Assembly (NCBI GenBank): GCA_965235415.1
Contig: CBDDXD010000001.1
Span: forward strand, 372,001-436,000
Direction: 5' to 3'
Length of the DNA: 64,000 bases
Origin: Fontibacterium subtropicum
GTDB lineage: Bacteria > Pseudomonadota > Alphaproteobacteria > Pelagibacterales > Pelagibacteraceae
The position numbers were made by a program, and so were the translations under genes. The first letter of the stretch is position 1, and each line of letters starts with the position of its first letter. This document shows positions 55,041 through 63,797 of this stretch, piece after piece. The notes beneath the pieces are model-generated. The model was not told where the DNA came from and did not search any database. It saw only the letters and a program-made list of their open reading frames with translations.

Positions 55041-55501
55041 ATTTTTAATGAAAAAGCAGGACCTAAATTAACTGAAAGTATAATTGAAAATAAAATCCAA
55101 ACACTAGCTGCAATTAAAAAGCTAATTATTAAAGATTTTATTGATATTTTTGTATCAAACGATCTTGATATACCAAGACCACATAAAGTACCTGATAAAA
55201 TAAAGCCTATTGGCTTAACTAATAGTACAAATAATAAAAATCCAATCAAAAAATAACTAAGACGATTTATTGGATTTTTTAATGGCTTCTCATTTTTATC
55301 ATTAGCTATGTCTGGAAGTTTTTGTGTTAAAGATTGATAAATATACAAAATTACAAAAAAAAAAAATATTCCAACAGCAAATTTTGGAACAAATGATGCC
55401 CCAACCGCATCATAAAGAGTGGATTTTGGAATTTGTGTGATCTGCCAAATGGCAAGACCACACAAAAATATAAGTACTAATGAAAAGCGTAAAGCGTTCA
55501 A
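55037..55501 (-). CDS. tctB: Tripartite tricarboxylate transporter small membrane subunit
   Basis: Small integral subunit of 154 residues with four hydrophobic spans (about 5-21, 30-53, 85-108, 120-143). Poorly conserved family; recognised by length, topology and position between tctC and tctA. The start is TTG at 55501, overlapping the tctC stop (TTGA). Confidence 0.87.
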   Translation of the reverse strand: MNALRFSLVLIFLCGLAIWQITQIPKSTLYDAVGASFVPKFAVGIFFFFVILYIYQSLTQKLPDIANDKNEKPLKNPINRLSYFLIGFLLFVLLVKPIGFILSGTLCGLGISRSFDTKISIKSLIISFLIAASVWILFSIILSVNLGPAFSLKI

Positions 55502-56478
55502 GCTAAGCCTAGATCTTTTAAAATACCCTCTGTATTTTTAATGTCTTCATTTAGAGCTTTTTGAAAAGCATCACCTGTTAAAAAAACATTGGTCCATTTT
55601 CTTTCAATTAAAGTTTTTTTCCAAGGTTCTGAACTATTAAGTTTGGTTATATAATCTATAATTTTATTTTTTTGCTCTACAGAAACTCCTGGCGCAGCAA
55701 AAATTCCTCTCCAATTAGCAGCAACAACATTTAAACCTAACTCTTTAATAGTTGGCACATTCACTCCTGGAGTTCTTATGTTACCAGAAACTGCTATAAT
55801 TTTCATTTTTCCAGAATTTATATGTTCCTCAACTTCAGAGTAACCAGCAATTCCAGCTGAAACCTGTCCTCCTAAAATTGCAGCATTTGCAGGTCCTCCA
55901 CCTTGGAAAGCAACATAAGCAGCATCCTTTGCATTCCCGCCTAAAGCTTTTATTATAAGTCCAAGCAACTGGTGATCTGTTCCTCCTGCTGAACCTCCTG
56001 CAACTGAAACAGCTTTTGGATTTGCTTTTAATGCTGTTGTAAAATCATTCCAATTTTTAATTTTTCCAGAAGTTGGAACTACAATTGCTCCAGCCTCCTC
56101 CGTTAAACGAGCAATAGGAATTACATCTTTAATAGTTACCGGACTTTTATTTGTAATTCCCGCACCAACCATTACTGATCCACCAATCATTATGGTGTTT
56201 CCTTGAGCTTTTTTTTCATTAACAAATTTTGGAAGACCAACCATTCCTCCGGCTCCTCCAACATTTTCTACTTGTATAGAATTAGTTAATCCTGCTGCTT
56301 TGGAAGCGGCCTCTATTGCTCTTCCTAATCCATCCCACCCGCCGCCTGGTGCAGCTGGAACAAAAATATTTAAATTATCAAACACTACTTTTGACTGTGA
56401 CAAAGCCCAATTTGGCATACCTAATACAGCAGCAGAAACTCCTGCAAACGCCATAAATTTTCTACGATTTATTTTCAT
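55498..56478 (-). CDS. tctC: Tripartite tricarboxylate transporter substrate-binding protein
   Basis: Periplasmic solute-binding protein of the Bug/TctC type, about 326 residues. The start is the ATG at 56478, giving the signal peptide MKINRRKFMAFAGVSAAVLG; its twin arginine suggests Tat export. Family segments: FVPAAPGGGWDGLGRAIE (ligand loop), GAGGMVGLPKFV, VAGGSAGGTDHQLLG and ANWRGIFAAPGV. The ligand is unknown (a di- or tricarboxylate or aromatic acid). First gene of the tctCBA operon. Confidence 0.94.
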   Translation of the reverse strand: MKINRRKFMAFAGVSAAVLGMPNWALSQSKVVFDNLNIFVPAAPGGGWDGLGRAIEAASKAAGLTNSIQVENVGGAGGMVGLPKFVNEKKAQGNTIMIGGSVMVGAGITNKSPVTIKDVIPIARLTEEAGAIVVPTSGKIKNWNDFTTALKANPKAVSVAGGSAGGTDHQLLGLIIKALGGNAKDAAYVAFQGGGPANAAILGGQVSAGIAGYSEVEEHINSGKMKIIAVSGNIRTPGVNVPTIKELGLNVVAANWRGIFAAPGVSVEQKNKIIDYITKLNSSEPWKKTLIERKWTNVFLTGDAFQKALNEDIKNTEGILKDLGLA

Positions 56479-56562
56479 TGAAATTCTTTTGTTAATTAGT
56501 TTAAGAAACAAATACTAATTATAATTTGTTTTCAATTAATAAATAAAATACTCAACCTAAAG

Positions 56563-57450
56563 ATGATTTTTAAAAATAAAAATAATGAATTTTTGGGTAT
56601 TTTTTACATGATATTATGCATGCTTTTCTTTTCCATTAATGATGCTTTCATAAAATACATTCTCTTTCTTTACAAAGATATCACATTACTTGGTGAGATA
56701 ATTTTTATTAGAGGAATTTGCTCAACGGCTATTCTAGGTTTATATTTATATTATAAAAAAAAATTAGATTTTAAAGTTATCACCTCAAAACCTTTACACT
56801 TAAGAGGATTAATAGAATCTATTGCTGCCATTTTTTTCTTTTTAGGACTCATGTATCTTCCTTTTGGAGAATTATATTCTCTTATGAATTTAGCGCCAAT
56901 TTTAATTACTGCTTCTGGAGCGTTTATACTTGGTGAAAAAGTAGGCTGGAGAAGATGGACAGCTGTTATTTGTGGATTTATTGGGGTGCTTATTGTTATT
57001 GATCCTAATAATTTAAAATTTGGTTTTGCCTTTATTTACCCTCTTATTGCGGCAATCTTCATTACCCAAAGAGATACGATTACAAGAAAATTTTTAAATA
57101 AATTTGATAGTTTGCAAATAGTCTTTATTACTTCTTTTTCAGTTTCAGTATTTTTTGGTTTTGGAATATTTTTAAACTATAAGCCTATCGACTTAGAAAT
57201 ATTTATCTATATTTTTCTTTCAGCTATTTTTGTAACACTTGGCTATTATTTTTCTGTCTTAACTATCAAAACGGCAAATATTTCAACCACTTCACCATTT
57301 CGTTACACAATAATAATCTTTGGTATAATTTTAGGTTATTTTATATTTAATGAAATTCCTGCTTTTAATATGATTCTTGGTTCATTAATTATTATTAGTA
57401 GTGGTATATTTATAATTCTAAGACAAAAAAAAATCGGAATAATTAAATAA
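56563..57450 (+). CDS. EamA/DMT-superfamily transporter
   Basis: Ten-span drug/metabolite-family carrier of 295 residues with two EamA repeats. Repeat 1 (about 10-145) ends in ASGAFILGEKVGWRRWTAVICGFIGVLIVI; repeat 2 (about 155-288) ends in IIFGIILGYFIFNEIPAFNMILGSLIII. Probably an exporter of amino acids or metabolites; substrate unknown. The stop overlaps the start of the next gene by one base (TAATG). Confidence 0.88.
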   Translation: MIFKNKNNEFLGIFYMILCMLFFSINDAFIKYILFLYKDITLLGEIIFIRGICSTAILGLYLYYKKKLDFKVITSKPLHLRGLIESIAAIFFFLGLMYLPFGELYSLMNLAPILITASGAFILGEKVGWRRWTAVICGFIGVLIVIDPNNLKFGFAFIYPLIAAIFITQRDTITRKFLNKFDSLQIVFITSFSVSVFFGFGIFLNYKPIDLEIFIYIFLSAIFVTLGYYFSVLTIKTANISTTSPFRYTIIIFGIILGYFIFNEIPAFNMILGSLIIISSGIFIILRQKKIGIIK

Positions 57451-57707
57451 TGGAAACATTAAATACACTTATTGATTTACTAAAATCAAAAGCAAAGAAA
57501 ACCACAGAGGATGAAGATTTATTAGAATTTGAAAAGGGAAAATATTTTTTTGGTGTTGTTAAAAATAAAAATAAATACGAAGGGATTACTATTAGTAGAA
57601 AATTTGAAGCAAAGTACTCAAAAAGAATTGGCTTTAAGATTATAGATACTATTGATGAATATACTGAAAAAAATCATGCAAGGATTATGCGATATTTGGA
57701 AGATTAA
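57450..57707 (+). CDS. Small uncharacterised protein, 85 aa
   Basis: Unrecognised cytosolic protein. It starts with a helical METLNTLIDLLKSKAKKTTED segment, then alternating beta-like stretches (YFFGVVKNK, YEGITISRKFEAKYS, RIGFKIIDTIDEY) and ends with RIMRYLED. No motif, membrane span or signal peptide. Translationally coupled to the DMT transporter gene. Confidence 0.65.
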   Translation: METLNTLIDLLKSKAKKTTEDEDLLEFEKGKYFFGVVKNKNKYEGITISRKFEAKYSKRIGFKIIDTIDEYTEKNHARIMRYLED

Positions 57708-57779
57708 AATAAAAATATTTTTAGTTACATTTTCCTTCAGTAATAAATCTGATAAATTATTCTAAATTAAATAAAAAAT

Positions 57780-58265
57780 ATGCCCTCATTTGATGTTGTA
57801 AGCAGAATCAATTATCAAGAATTTGATAATGCTTTAGCCAATTGTTTAAGAGAAATTGGAACCCGTTATGACTTTAAAGGTCTTAACATTTCAATTGAAA
57901 GAAAAGATAAAACAATCACAACTCTTGCTCCTGATAATTTAAAACTCAAACAAGTTAATGAATTGCTACAAACACATCTTATAAGACGGAAAGTTGATCC
58001 TAGAGTGATTAAAATAAAAAATTCAGAAACTGCAACTGGTGGAACTATTAGACAAATTAGTGAATTAAAAGAAGGAATTGACCAGGAAAGTGCTAAAAAA
58101 ATTATTGCACAAGTTAAAAGTTTAAAACTTAAAATCCAAGTAAAAATTCAAGGAGAAGAATTGCGAGCCGATGGTAAAAAAAAAGATGATTTGCAAGAAG
58201 CAATTGCGGCTATCAGAACTATCGATATTGGTCAGCCAATGGAATTTGTAAATTTTAGAGACTAG
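57780..58265 (+). CDS. yajQ: YajQ-family cyclic-di-GMP/nucleotide-binding protein
   Basis: 161-residue UPF0234 protein. Full-length match: MPSFDVVSRINYQEFDNALAN start, the ETGTRYDFKG-like segment REIGTRYDFKGLNISIE, and the C-terminal QVKIQGEELRADGKKKDDLQEAIA. Family members bind cyclic-di-GMP or nucleotides and RNA. Single gene. Confidence 0.93.
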   Translation: MPSFDVVSRINYQEFDNALANCLREIGTRYDFKGLNISIERKDKTITTLAPDNLKLKQVNELLQTHLIRRKVDPRVIKIKNSETATGGTIRQISELKEGIDQESAKKIIAQVKSLKLKIQVKIQGEELRADGKKKDDLQEAIAAIRTIDIGQPMEFVNFRD

Positions 58266-58365
58266 ACTTATTTCTTTTAATTAACGATTTAATCTTTTTG
58301 CTAAACTTAGGTTTCTTTTTAAAACTGCGATCTTTTGATGATTTTCCACTGTATCTTTTTGTCAT
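58255..58365 (-). CDS. 36-residue lysine/serine-rich protein
   Basis: A complete mini-frame on the strand opposite yajQ, overlapping its last 11 bases. The product (MTKRYSGKSSKDRSFKKKPK, then FSKKIKSLIKR and NKSSL) is very basic and could bind RNA. It fills the only space between yajQ and the next gene. No conserved family recognised; moderate to low confidence. Confidence 0.4.
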   Translation of the reverse strand: MTKRYSGKSSKDRSFKKKPKFSKKIKSLIKRNKSSL

Positions 58366-58410
58366 ATTGCCCCAAAGTAATATAATAATTTAAATAATAG
58401 AATTTTAAAA

Positions 58411-58860
58411 ATGAAGTTTATAAATATCTTTTTATTAATATTATCTTTACTTACACTACAAGTGTCTGCTCAACACAAAGACAATAAAGAGCATAATCAC
58501 AAAAGTATTGAGGCTAAGAGTCCTTACCCCTCGGTAGATATTAGAGTTATTAAAGATGCAAAGTCTGGTTACAATATTCAATTAATTACTAAGAATTTCA
58601 AATTTACTCCTGAAAAAGTTAATAAAGAAAACGTAATGAATGAAGGACACGCACACATTTATATTAATGGAAATAAAAATAGAATTTATTCTGAATGGTA
58701 CCATATAGAAGATGAAAAACTAACTCAGCCAATCAATCAAATCAGAGCTACATTAAATGCCAACGATCATTCTGAATACACTGTAAATTCAAGACCAATT
58801 GAAGCAATCGGAGCCATCAAAAATGAAAATATTGGCAATTGGTATAATAATAAAAAATAA
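58411..58860 (+). CDS. Secreted His-rich uncharacterised protein
   Basis: 149-residue protein with a signal peptide (MKFINIFLLILSLLTLQVSA, cleavage about residue 20), followed by a His-rich stretch (QHKDNKEHNHKS) and a compact domain with GHAHIYINGNKNRIYSEWYH. The histidines (HxH twice) suggest periplasmic metal binding, possibly copper or zinc; the fold may be cupredoxin-like. The function is unknown. Confidence 0.7.
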   Translation: MKFINIFLLILSLLTLQVSAQHKDNKEHNHKSIEAKSPYPSVDIRVIKDAKSGYNIQLITKNFKFTPEKVNKENVMNEGHAHIYINGNKNRIYSEWYHIEDEKLTQPINQIRATLNANDHSEYTVNSRPIEAIGAIKNENIGNWYNNKK

Positions 58861-59253
58861 CTATTTGCAAGGCAGATTAGATTTTTTCCAGCCCTCACCT
58901 GTTGCAGGATTGCCTTCAAAGCCATCTGAAATATTAATTAGATTCTTATAACCTTGTTGTTGTAATAATTTTGCAGCAGCCATAGATCTGACTCCTGATC
59001 TACAAATAATTAAAACATTATCTTTTTTAGAAACTTTTTTATCTATAAAATCTTTTACAAAATTTTCATTTTTTTGTCTATCAGGTCCAAGTAAAAGAGA
59101 AATAAATAATGTTTTAGAGTTTAAAGACTCTGCATCAGGTTTTCCAACACTATTCCATTCTTCTTCCGTTCTTACGTCTAGAACAATACTATTCGAATTG
59201 TTATTTAAAAAATCTTTAACCTTTTTTGATGGAATATTAAAAATCTCACTCAT
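58861..59253 (-). CDS. Rhodanese-like domain protein
   Basis: Single-domain rhodanese of 130 residues, probably a sulfurtransferase. Substrate-loop segment VLDVRTEEEWNSVGKPDAESLNS, and the active-site loop with persulfide cysteine LIICRSGVRSMAAAKLL near residue 84. Long insertion around residue 50. Cytosolic. It lies 4 bases downstream of the dehydrogenase gene. Confidence 0.9.
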   Translation of the reverse strand: MSEIFNIPSKKVKDFLNNNSNSIVLDVRTEEEWNSVGKPDAESLNSKTLFISLLLGPDRQKNENFVKDFIDKKVSKKDNVLIICRSGVRSMAAAKLLQQQGYKNLINISDGFEGNPATGEGWKKSNLPCK

Positions 59254-59257
59254 AAAA

Positions 59258-60706
59258 TTATTTTATATTCCCAAATGACAAAGTTTTAAGCTCTAGGTAT
59301 TCTTCCATTCCATATTTTGCTCCTTCTCTACCGATGCCAGATTGCTTAATTCCTCCAAAAGGCATGTAGGCACTTGCAAAAATTCCAGTATTAATTCCGA
59401 TCATTCCTGCCTCTATAGCTTCTGCCACTCTCCAAATTCTTGCAATATCCTTTGAGAAAAAATATGCAGCGAGTCCAAACTCAGTATTATTTGCAAGTTC
59501 AATTACTTCTTGCTCAGTCTTAAATTTAAAAAATGGCGCCACTGGTCCAAATGTTTCCTCATTTGCAAGCTTCATGCTTTTATTAACATTTGCAAGAACA
59601 GTTGCTTCATAAAATCTGCCACCAAGAGCATGACGTTTTCCTCCAAGTTCAATAGTTGCTCCTTTTTCAACTGCATCTTTTATATGTTCTTCCACTTTTG
59701 CAATCGCAGCATCATCAATTAATGGGCCTAGTTGGGTTTCTTCTTTTAAACCATCTCCCATTTTTAATTTTTTTATAACTTCAACAACTTTCTTAATAAA
59801 ATTATCATAAATTTTCTCTTGCACATAAATTCGATTTGGAGAAACACATACTTGTCCTGTATTTCTAAATTTTCCAAGCATTAATCCCTCAACTGCAGCA
59901 TCAATATCGCAATCATCAAATACAATAAATGGAGCATTACCTCCAAGTTCTAAAGAAAGTTTTTTTACTGTATTTGCACTTTGCTCCATTAAAATTCTTC
60001 CAACTGCAGTACTTCCTGTAAATGAAATTTTTCTAACTTTTGAATTTGAAGTAATCTCTTTACCAATCTCTTCAGGATCGCCTGTTATTATATTTATAAC
60101 TCCTTTTGGAAATCCCGCTTGTTCAGCAAGAACTACAAATGCAATTGCAGTAAGGGGTGTTTGTTCTGCAGGTTTAATTACAAAAGTACAACCAGCCGCA
60201 AGTCCTGGCGCACATTTTCTTGTAATCATTGCTGCTGGAAAATTCCAAGGTGTAATTGCAGCACAAACACCTATGGGCTGTTTAAGAGTTATCATACGTT
60301 TATCTTTTATTGGATCTGGAAGAACGTCTCCGTAAACTCTTTTTGCTTCTTCAGCAAACCATTCTATAAAATTTGCAGCATAAATAATTTCACCTTTTGC
60401 TTCATTCAAAGGCTTTCCTTGCTCAGCTGTCATGATCGTTGCTAGATCATCTTGATTATCAATAACTAAATCGTACCATTTTTTTAAAATTTTAGATCTT
60501 TCATGGGCTGTAAATTTTGACCAAGTTTTAAATGCAAGTTCTGCTGCATCAATTGCATTAATGGTTTCTTGTTTTCCAAAATTTGGAACTTCTGCTATTA
60601 ATGCCCCTGTTGCTGGATTTATAACTTTAATTTTTTTATTGGAACCAACCCACGCTCCATTCACATAACACTTATTAATAGTTAAGTTTTTATTCTTTAT
60701 ATTCAT
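59258..60706 (-). CDS. gabD: NAD(P)-dependent succinate-semialdehyde-type aldehyde dehydrogenase
   Basis: ALDH-superfamily enzyme of about 482 residues. Key segments: TPWNFPAAMITRKCAPGLAAGCTFVIKPAEQTP (NAD binding), FTGSTAVGR, catalytic Glu in LELGGNAPFIVFDDCD, catalytic Cys in RNTGQVCVSPNRIYV. The overall pattern matches GabD/SSADH, which oxidises succinate semialdehyde to succinate, but glutarate-semialdehyde or other substrates are possible. Start set at the ATG at 60706; a TTG 24 bases earlier is in frame but poorly supported. Confidence 0.87.
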   Translation of the reverse strand: MNIKNKNLTINKCYVNGAWVGSNKKIKVINPATGALIAEVPNFGKQETINAIDAAELAFKTWSKFTAHERSKILKKWYDLVIDNQDDLATIMTAEQGKPLNEAKGEIIYAANFIEWFAEEAKRVYGDVLPDPIKDKRMITLKQPIGVCAAITPWNFPAAMITRKCAPGLAAGCTFVIKPAEQTPLTAIAFVVLAEQAGFPKGVINIITGDPEEIGKEITSNSKVRKISFTGSTAVGRILMEQSANTVKKLSLELGGNAPFIVFDDCDIDAAVEGLMLGKFRNTGQVCVSPNRIYVQEKIYDNFIKKVVEVIKKLKMGDGLKEETQLGPLIDDAAIAKVEEHIKDAVEKGATIELGGKRHALGGRFYEATVLANVNKSMKLANEETFGPVAPFFKFKTEQEVIELANNTEFGLAAYFFSKDIARIWRVAEAIEAGMIGINTGIFASAYMPFGGIKQSGIGREGAKYGMEEYLELKTLSFGNIK

Positions 60707-60860
60707 GGTTAAAGTATATTTTTGGCTCAAATTCAGCGTTTTTTAATAATATATGCAAACTAATAGAAACTCAAACCTTAGAATATTTAAACTTGTCAAC
60801 GTTATGGGTCTAGATAAACTGCATCACTTTTAAAATTAACAAAACAAGGAAAATAACTAA

Positions 60861-61901
60861 ATGTTTAAAAAAATAACTAACCTATTTACTGCAATTGTTT
60901 TTGTTGCTGTAACTTCGTTATTTGGTTTTTCTGCATCTGCACAAACTCCGATTGTTATCAAACTGAGTCACGTAGTTGCCGAAAACACACCAAAAGGACA
61001 AGCTTCTTTAAAATTTAAAGAACTTGCTGAAAAAAAATTGCCAGGAAAAGTTCAAGTACAAGTATTTCCTAACTCACAATTATTTGGTGATGCAAAAGAA
61101 ATGGAAGCGCTTTTACTTAACGACGTTCAAATTATAGCTCCTTCACTATCAAAATTTGATCGTTATACAAAAAAAATCCAAGTATTTGATTTACCATTCA
61201 TATTTAAAGATGCTGACGCTGCTTTAAGATTTGAAAACTCTAAAGAAGGTAGAGCTTTACTAAAGTCAATGGAAGACAAAGGTTTGATTGGTCTTGATTA
61301 TTGGGGAAATGGAATGAGACATTTCGCTGCTAACAAAGACTTCAGACTACCTCAAGACATAAAGGGTTTAAAATTTAGAATCCAAGCATCTGACGTTTAT
61401 GAAGCTATCATGAAGAGTGTAGGTGCTAATGGACAAAAAATGGCATTTGCAGAAGTTTACCAAGCTTTACAAACTGGAGTAGTTGATGGACAAGAAAACT
61501 CTTTTTCAAACATGTACTCTCAAAAGTTTCATGAAGTTCAAAAAACAATTCTTGAAACAAACCATGGAATTTTAGATTACATGGTTGTGGTAAATGCTAA
61601 ATGGTGGAATGGTTTACCTGCTGATATTAAAAAAGGTTTAACTGAAGCAATGGCAGAAGCGACTGTTTTTAATAACCAAATTGCAAAACAGAAAAATGAC
61701 GAAGCACGAGCTGCGATTGAAGCTGCAGGAAAAGCTAAGATTGTAAAATTAACTGATGCACAATTAGCTGAATGGAAAAAAGCTATGCAACCGGTTTACA
61801 AACAATTTGAACCAGAAATTGGTGCTGATTTAATCAAAGCTGCACAAGCTGCTAGCAAACCTGCTCAACCTAAAGCTGAAAAGCCAGCGGTTAAAAAATA
61901 G
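60861..61901 (+). CDS. dctP: TRAP transporter solute-binding protein (DctP type)
   Basis: Periplasmic carboxylate-binding protein, 346 residues. A signal peptide (residues 1-27, FTAIVFVAVTSLFGFSASA) precedes the DctP fold; the conserved ligand-arginine region reads LKFRIQASDVYEAIMKSVGAN near 167-187, and QTGVVDGQENSFSN follows. A lysine/proline/alanine-rich tail (KPAQPKAEKPAVKK) is an unusual extension. An AGGAA ribosome site lies 9 bases upstream. It opens the dctP-dctQ-dctM operon. Confidence 0.94.
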   Translation: MFKKITNLFTAIVFVAVTSLFGFSASAQTPIVIKLSHVVAENTPKGQASLKFKELAEKKLPGKVQVQVFPNSQLFGDAKEMEALLLNDVQIIAPSLSKFDRYTKKIQVFDLPFIFKDADAALRFENSKEGRALLKSMEDKGLIGLDYWGNGMRHFAANKDFRLPQDIKGLKFRIQASDVYEAIMKSVGANGQKMAFAEVYQALQTGVVDGQENSFSNMYSQKFHEVQKTILETNHGILDYMVVVNAKWWNGLPADIKKGLTEAMAEATVFNNQIAKQKNDEARAAIEAAGKAKIVKLTDAQLAEWKKAMQPVYKQFEPEIGADLIKAAQAASKPAQPKAEKPAVKK

Positions 61902-61914
61902 TTTTATTTTATTT

Positions 61915-61940
61915 CCTGCGCAGATATAACTCTGCGCAGG
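61915..61940 (+). promoter_or_regulatory. Intercistronic hairpin masking the dctQ ribosome binding site
   Basis: A perfect 9-bp stem CCTGCGCAG / CTGCGCAGG with an 8-base loop sits between dctP and dctQ. It has no T-run, so it is not a terminator. The 3' arm ends inside the AGGGG Shine-Dalgarno of dctQ (61938-61942, 7 bases before the TTG start). It probably protects the dctP mRNA 3' end and limits dctQ translation. Confidence 0.7.
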
Positions 61941-61949
61941 GGATACATC

Positions 61950-62480
61950 TTGAATAAATTTTTTCCAAAATTTGAAGAATATTTTATAGCTTTTTTACTG
62001 GCGGCTATGACGGCCGTAAATGTTCTTAACGTTTTTGTTCGCTACGTTTTAAAATCTAATATTCACTGGGCAATGGAATTTACTGTTATTGCTTTTGCCT
62101 GGTTAATATTTTTAGGAGCTTCTTGGGGTGTAAAAATTGGAGCTCATATTGGAGTAGATACCTTAATAAACTTTTTCTCAGATAAAATTAAAAAAAATAT
62201 TTCAATAATTGCTGCTATTTTTTGCATTATCTATGGAATATTTATCTTTATTGGCAGTTATAATTATGTTTTAAAAATTTATACCGTTGGAATTTTATCA
62301 CAAGACATCAAGTGGCTTCCTCAATGGATGCCAAGAATTGTTATGCCTTTAGGATATGCCCTAATCATATTTAGATTTGTTGAGGCTTTATTTAAAATTA
62401 TAACAGGAAAACAAACAACTTTGGGACTTGCTAACGAAGCTAAAGATGCAATCGATAGCTTTAAGACTAAGAAAGATTAA
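61950..62480 (+). CDS. dctQ: TRAP transporter small membrane subunit (DctQ type)
   Basis: Four-span inner-membrane subunit of 176 residues. DctQ motifs: a tryptophan-rich WAMEFTVIAFAWLIFLGASWGVKIGAHIGVD segment in span 2 and LPQWMPRIVMPLGYALIIFRF near the C-terminus. TTG start, with the Shine-Dalgarno partly inside the preceding hairpin. Makes the heterodimeric permease with DctM. Confidence 0.92.
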   Translation: MNKFFPKFEEYFIAFLLAAMTAVNVLNVFVRYVLKSNIHWAMEFTVIAFAWLIFLGASWGVKIGAHIGVDTLINFFSDKIKKNISIIAAIFCIIYGIFIFIGSYNYVLKIYTVGILSQDIKWLPQWMPRIVMPLGYALIIFRFVEALFKIITGKQTTLGLANEAKDAIDSFKTKKD

Positions 62481-62483
62481 ATA

Positions 62484-63797
62484 ATGACATCAGTTTTTTT
62501 ATTCACTGCTTTGTTTGTATTTTTGTTTATGGGTATGCCTATTGCCATAAGTTTAGGTTTTTCCAGCATGTTAGCAATATTCTTTTTTGGAAAAGACTCT
62601 TTGGCATCTCTTTCATTAAAATTATTTGAGACATCAGAACATTATACTTTAATGGCAATTCCATTCTTTATTTTGGGTGGAACTTTAATGTCAACAGGTG
62701 GTGTTGCAAAAAGATTAATTAGATTTGCAGTAGCATGTGTTGGTCATATTAGAGGAGGTCTTGCGATTGCATCTGTGCTCGCTTGTACTTTTTTTGCAGC
62801 CGTTTCTGGCTCCTCACCTGCAACTGTTGTAGCTGTAGGAACCATCATGATCGCTGGAATGGTGAATGCTGGTTACCCTAAAAAATTTGCTGCAGGAATT
62901 CTGTGTAATGCAGGAACCCTTGGAATTTTAATTCCTCCATCTATTGTAATGGTAGTTTATTGTGCTGTTACAGAACAATCTGTTGGTAGAATATTTTTAG
63001 CGGGCATCATCCCAGGTTTATTACTTGCAGCAATTTTAATGATTGCAATTTATATTTATGCAAGAGTTACAGGATTACCTGCATCACAAAAAGCTAGTTT
63101 TAAAGAAGTTTTGATAAGTGCAAAAGAAGCTATTCCAGGTTTTCTTCTTTTAGTAATTATTATGGGCGGAATTTATGGAGGAATATTTACTCCAACTGAA
63201 GCAGCTGCAGTTGCGGCTGTATATGCGCTAATTGTATCTGTTTTTGTTTACAAAGATATTACTTTTAAAGATTTACCCCATGTCTTTGTAGATGCTTCAA
63301 AAACTACTGTTATGTTAATGTTTATAATTGCGAATGCAATTTTATTTGCGCATGTTTTAACAACAGAAAGAATTCCTCAAATTATATCCGAGCAAATATT
63401 AAATGCAGGTCTTTCTCCTTTGATGTTCTTAATTATTGTAAATATCATCTTAATTATCGCGGGTGATTTTATGGAGCCTACTGCAATTTTATTAATTTTA
63501 ACCCCAATATTTTTTCCAATTGCTATTAAACTTGGAATAGATCCAATCCATCTTGGAATTATCATGGTTGTAAATATGGAGATTGGAATGGTAACGCCCC
63601 CTGTAGGTCTTAATTTATTTGTAACGAGTGGAATAACTGGCATGACAATCGTTGAAGTATTAAAAGGGGCTCTACCTTGGATGACAATTTTAGTCGTTTA
63701 TCTTGGAATAATTACTTATTTTCCAAAAATTTCAACAATCCTTCCAGACTACTTAATGGGTCCACAATCTCCTGTAATTCTAAAAAAAGGTAATTAA
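62484..63797 (+). CDS. dctM: TRAP transporter large membrane subunit (DctM type)
   Basis: Permease of 437 residues with about 12-13 spans. Signatures: MGMPIAISLGFSS at the N-terminus, AVSGSSPATVVAVGTIM, GTLGILIPPSIVMVVY, GGIYGGIFTPTEAAAVAAVYAL and the C-terminal MVTPPVGLNLFVTSGI. Uses a Na+ gradient to import carboxylates delivered by DctP. Three bases separate it from dctQ. Confidence 0.96.
   Translation: MTSVFLFTALFVFLFMGMPIAISLGFSSMLAIFFFGKDSLASLSLKLFETSEHYTLMAIPFFILGGTLMSTGGVAKRLIRFAVACVGHIRGGLAIASVLACTFFAAVSGSSPATVVAVGTIMIAGMVNAGYPKKFAAGILCNAGTLGILIPPSIVMVVYCAVTEQSVGRIFLAGIIPGLLLAAILMIAIYIYARVTGLPASQKASFKEVLISAKEAIPGFLLLVIIMGGIYGGIFTPTEAAAVAAVYALIVSVFVYKDITFKDLPHVFVDASKTTVMLMFIIANAILFAHVLTTERIPQIISEQILNAGLSPLMFLIIVNIILIIAGDFMEPTAILLILTPIFFPIAIKLGIDPIHLGIIMVVNMEIGMVTPPVGLNLFVTSGITGMTIVEVLKGALPWMTILVVYLGIITYFPKISTILPDYLMGPQSPVILKKGN

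Noticed and set aside
60119..60445. 108-codon Cys/Ser-rich frame opposite the aldehyde dehydrogenase
   Set aside because: Antisense shadow of a conserved gene; composition is that of a reversed coding strand.
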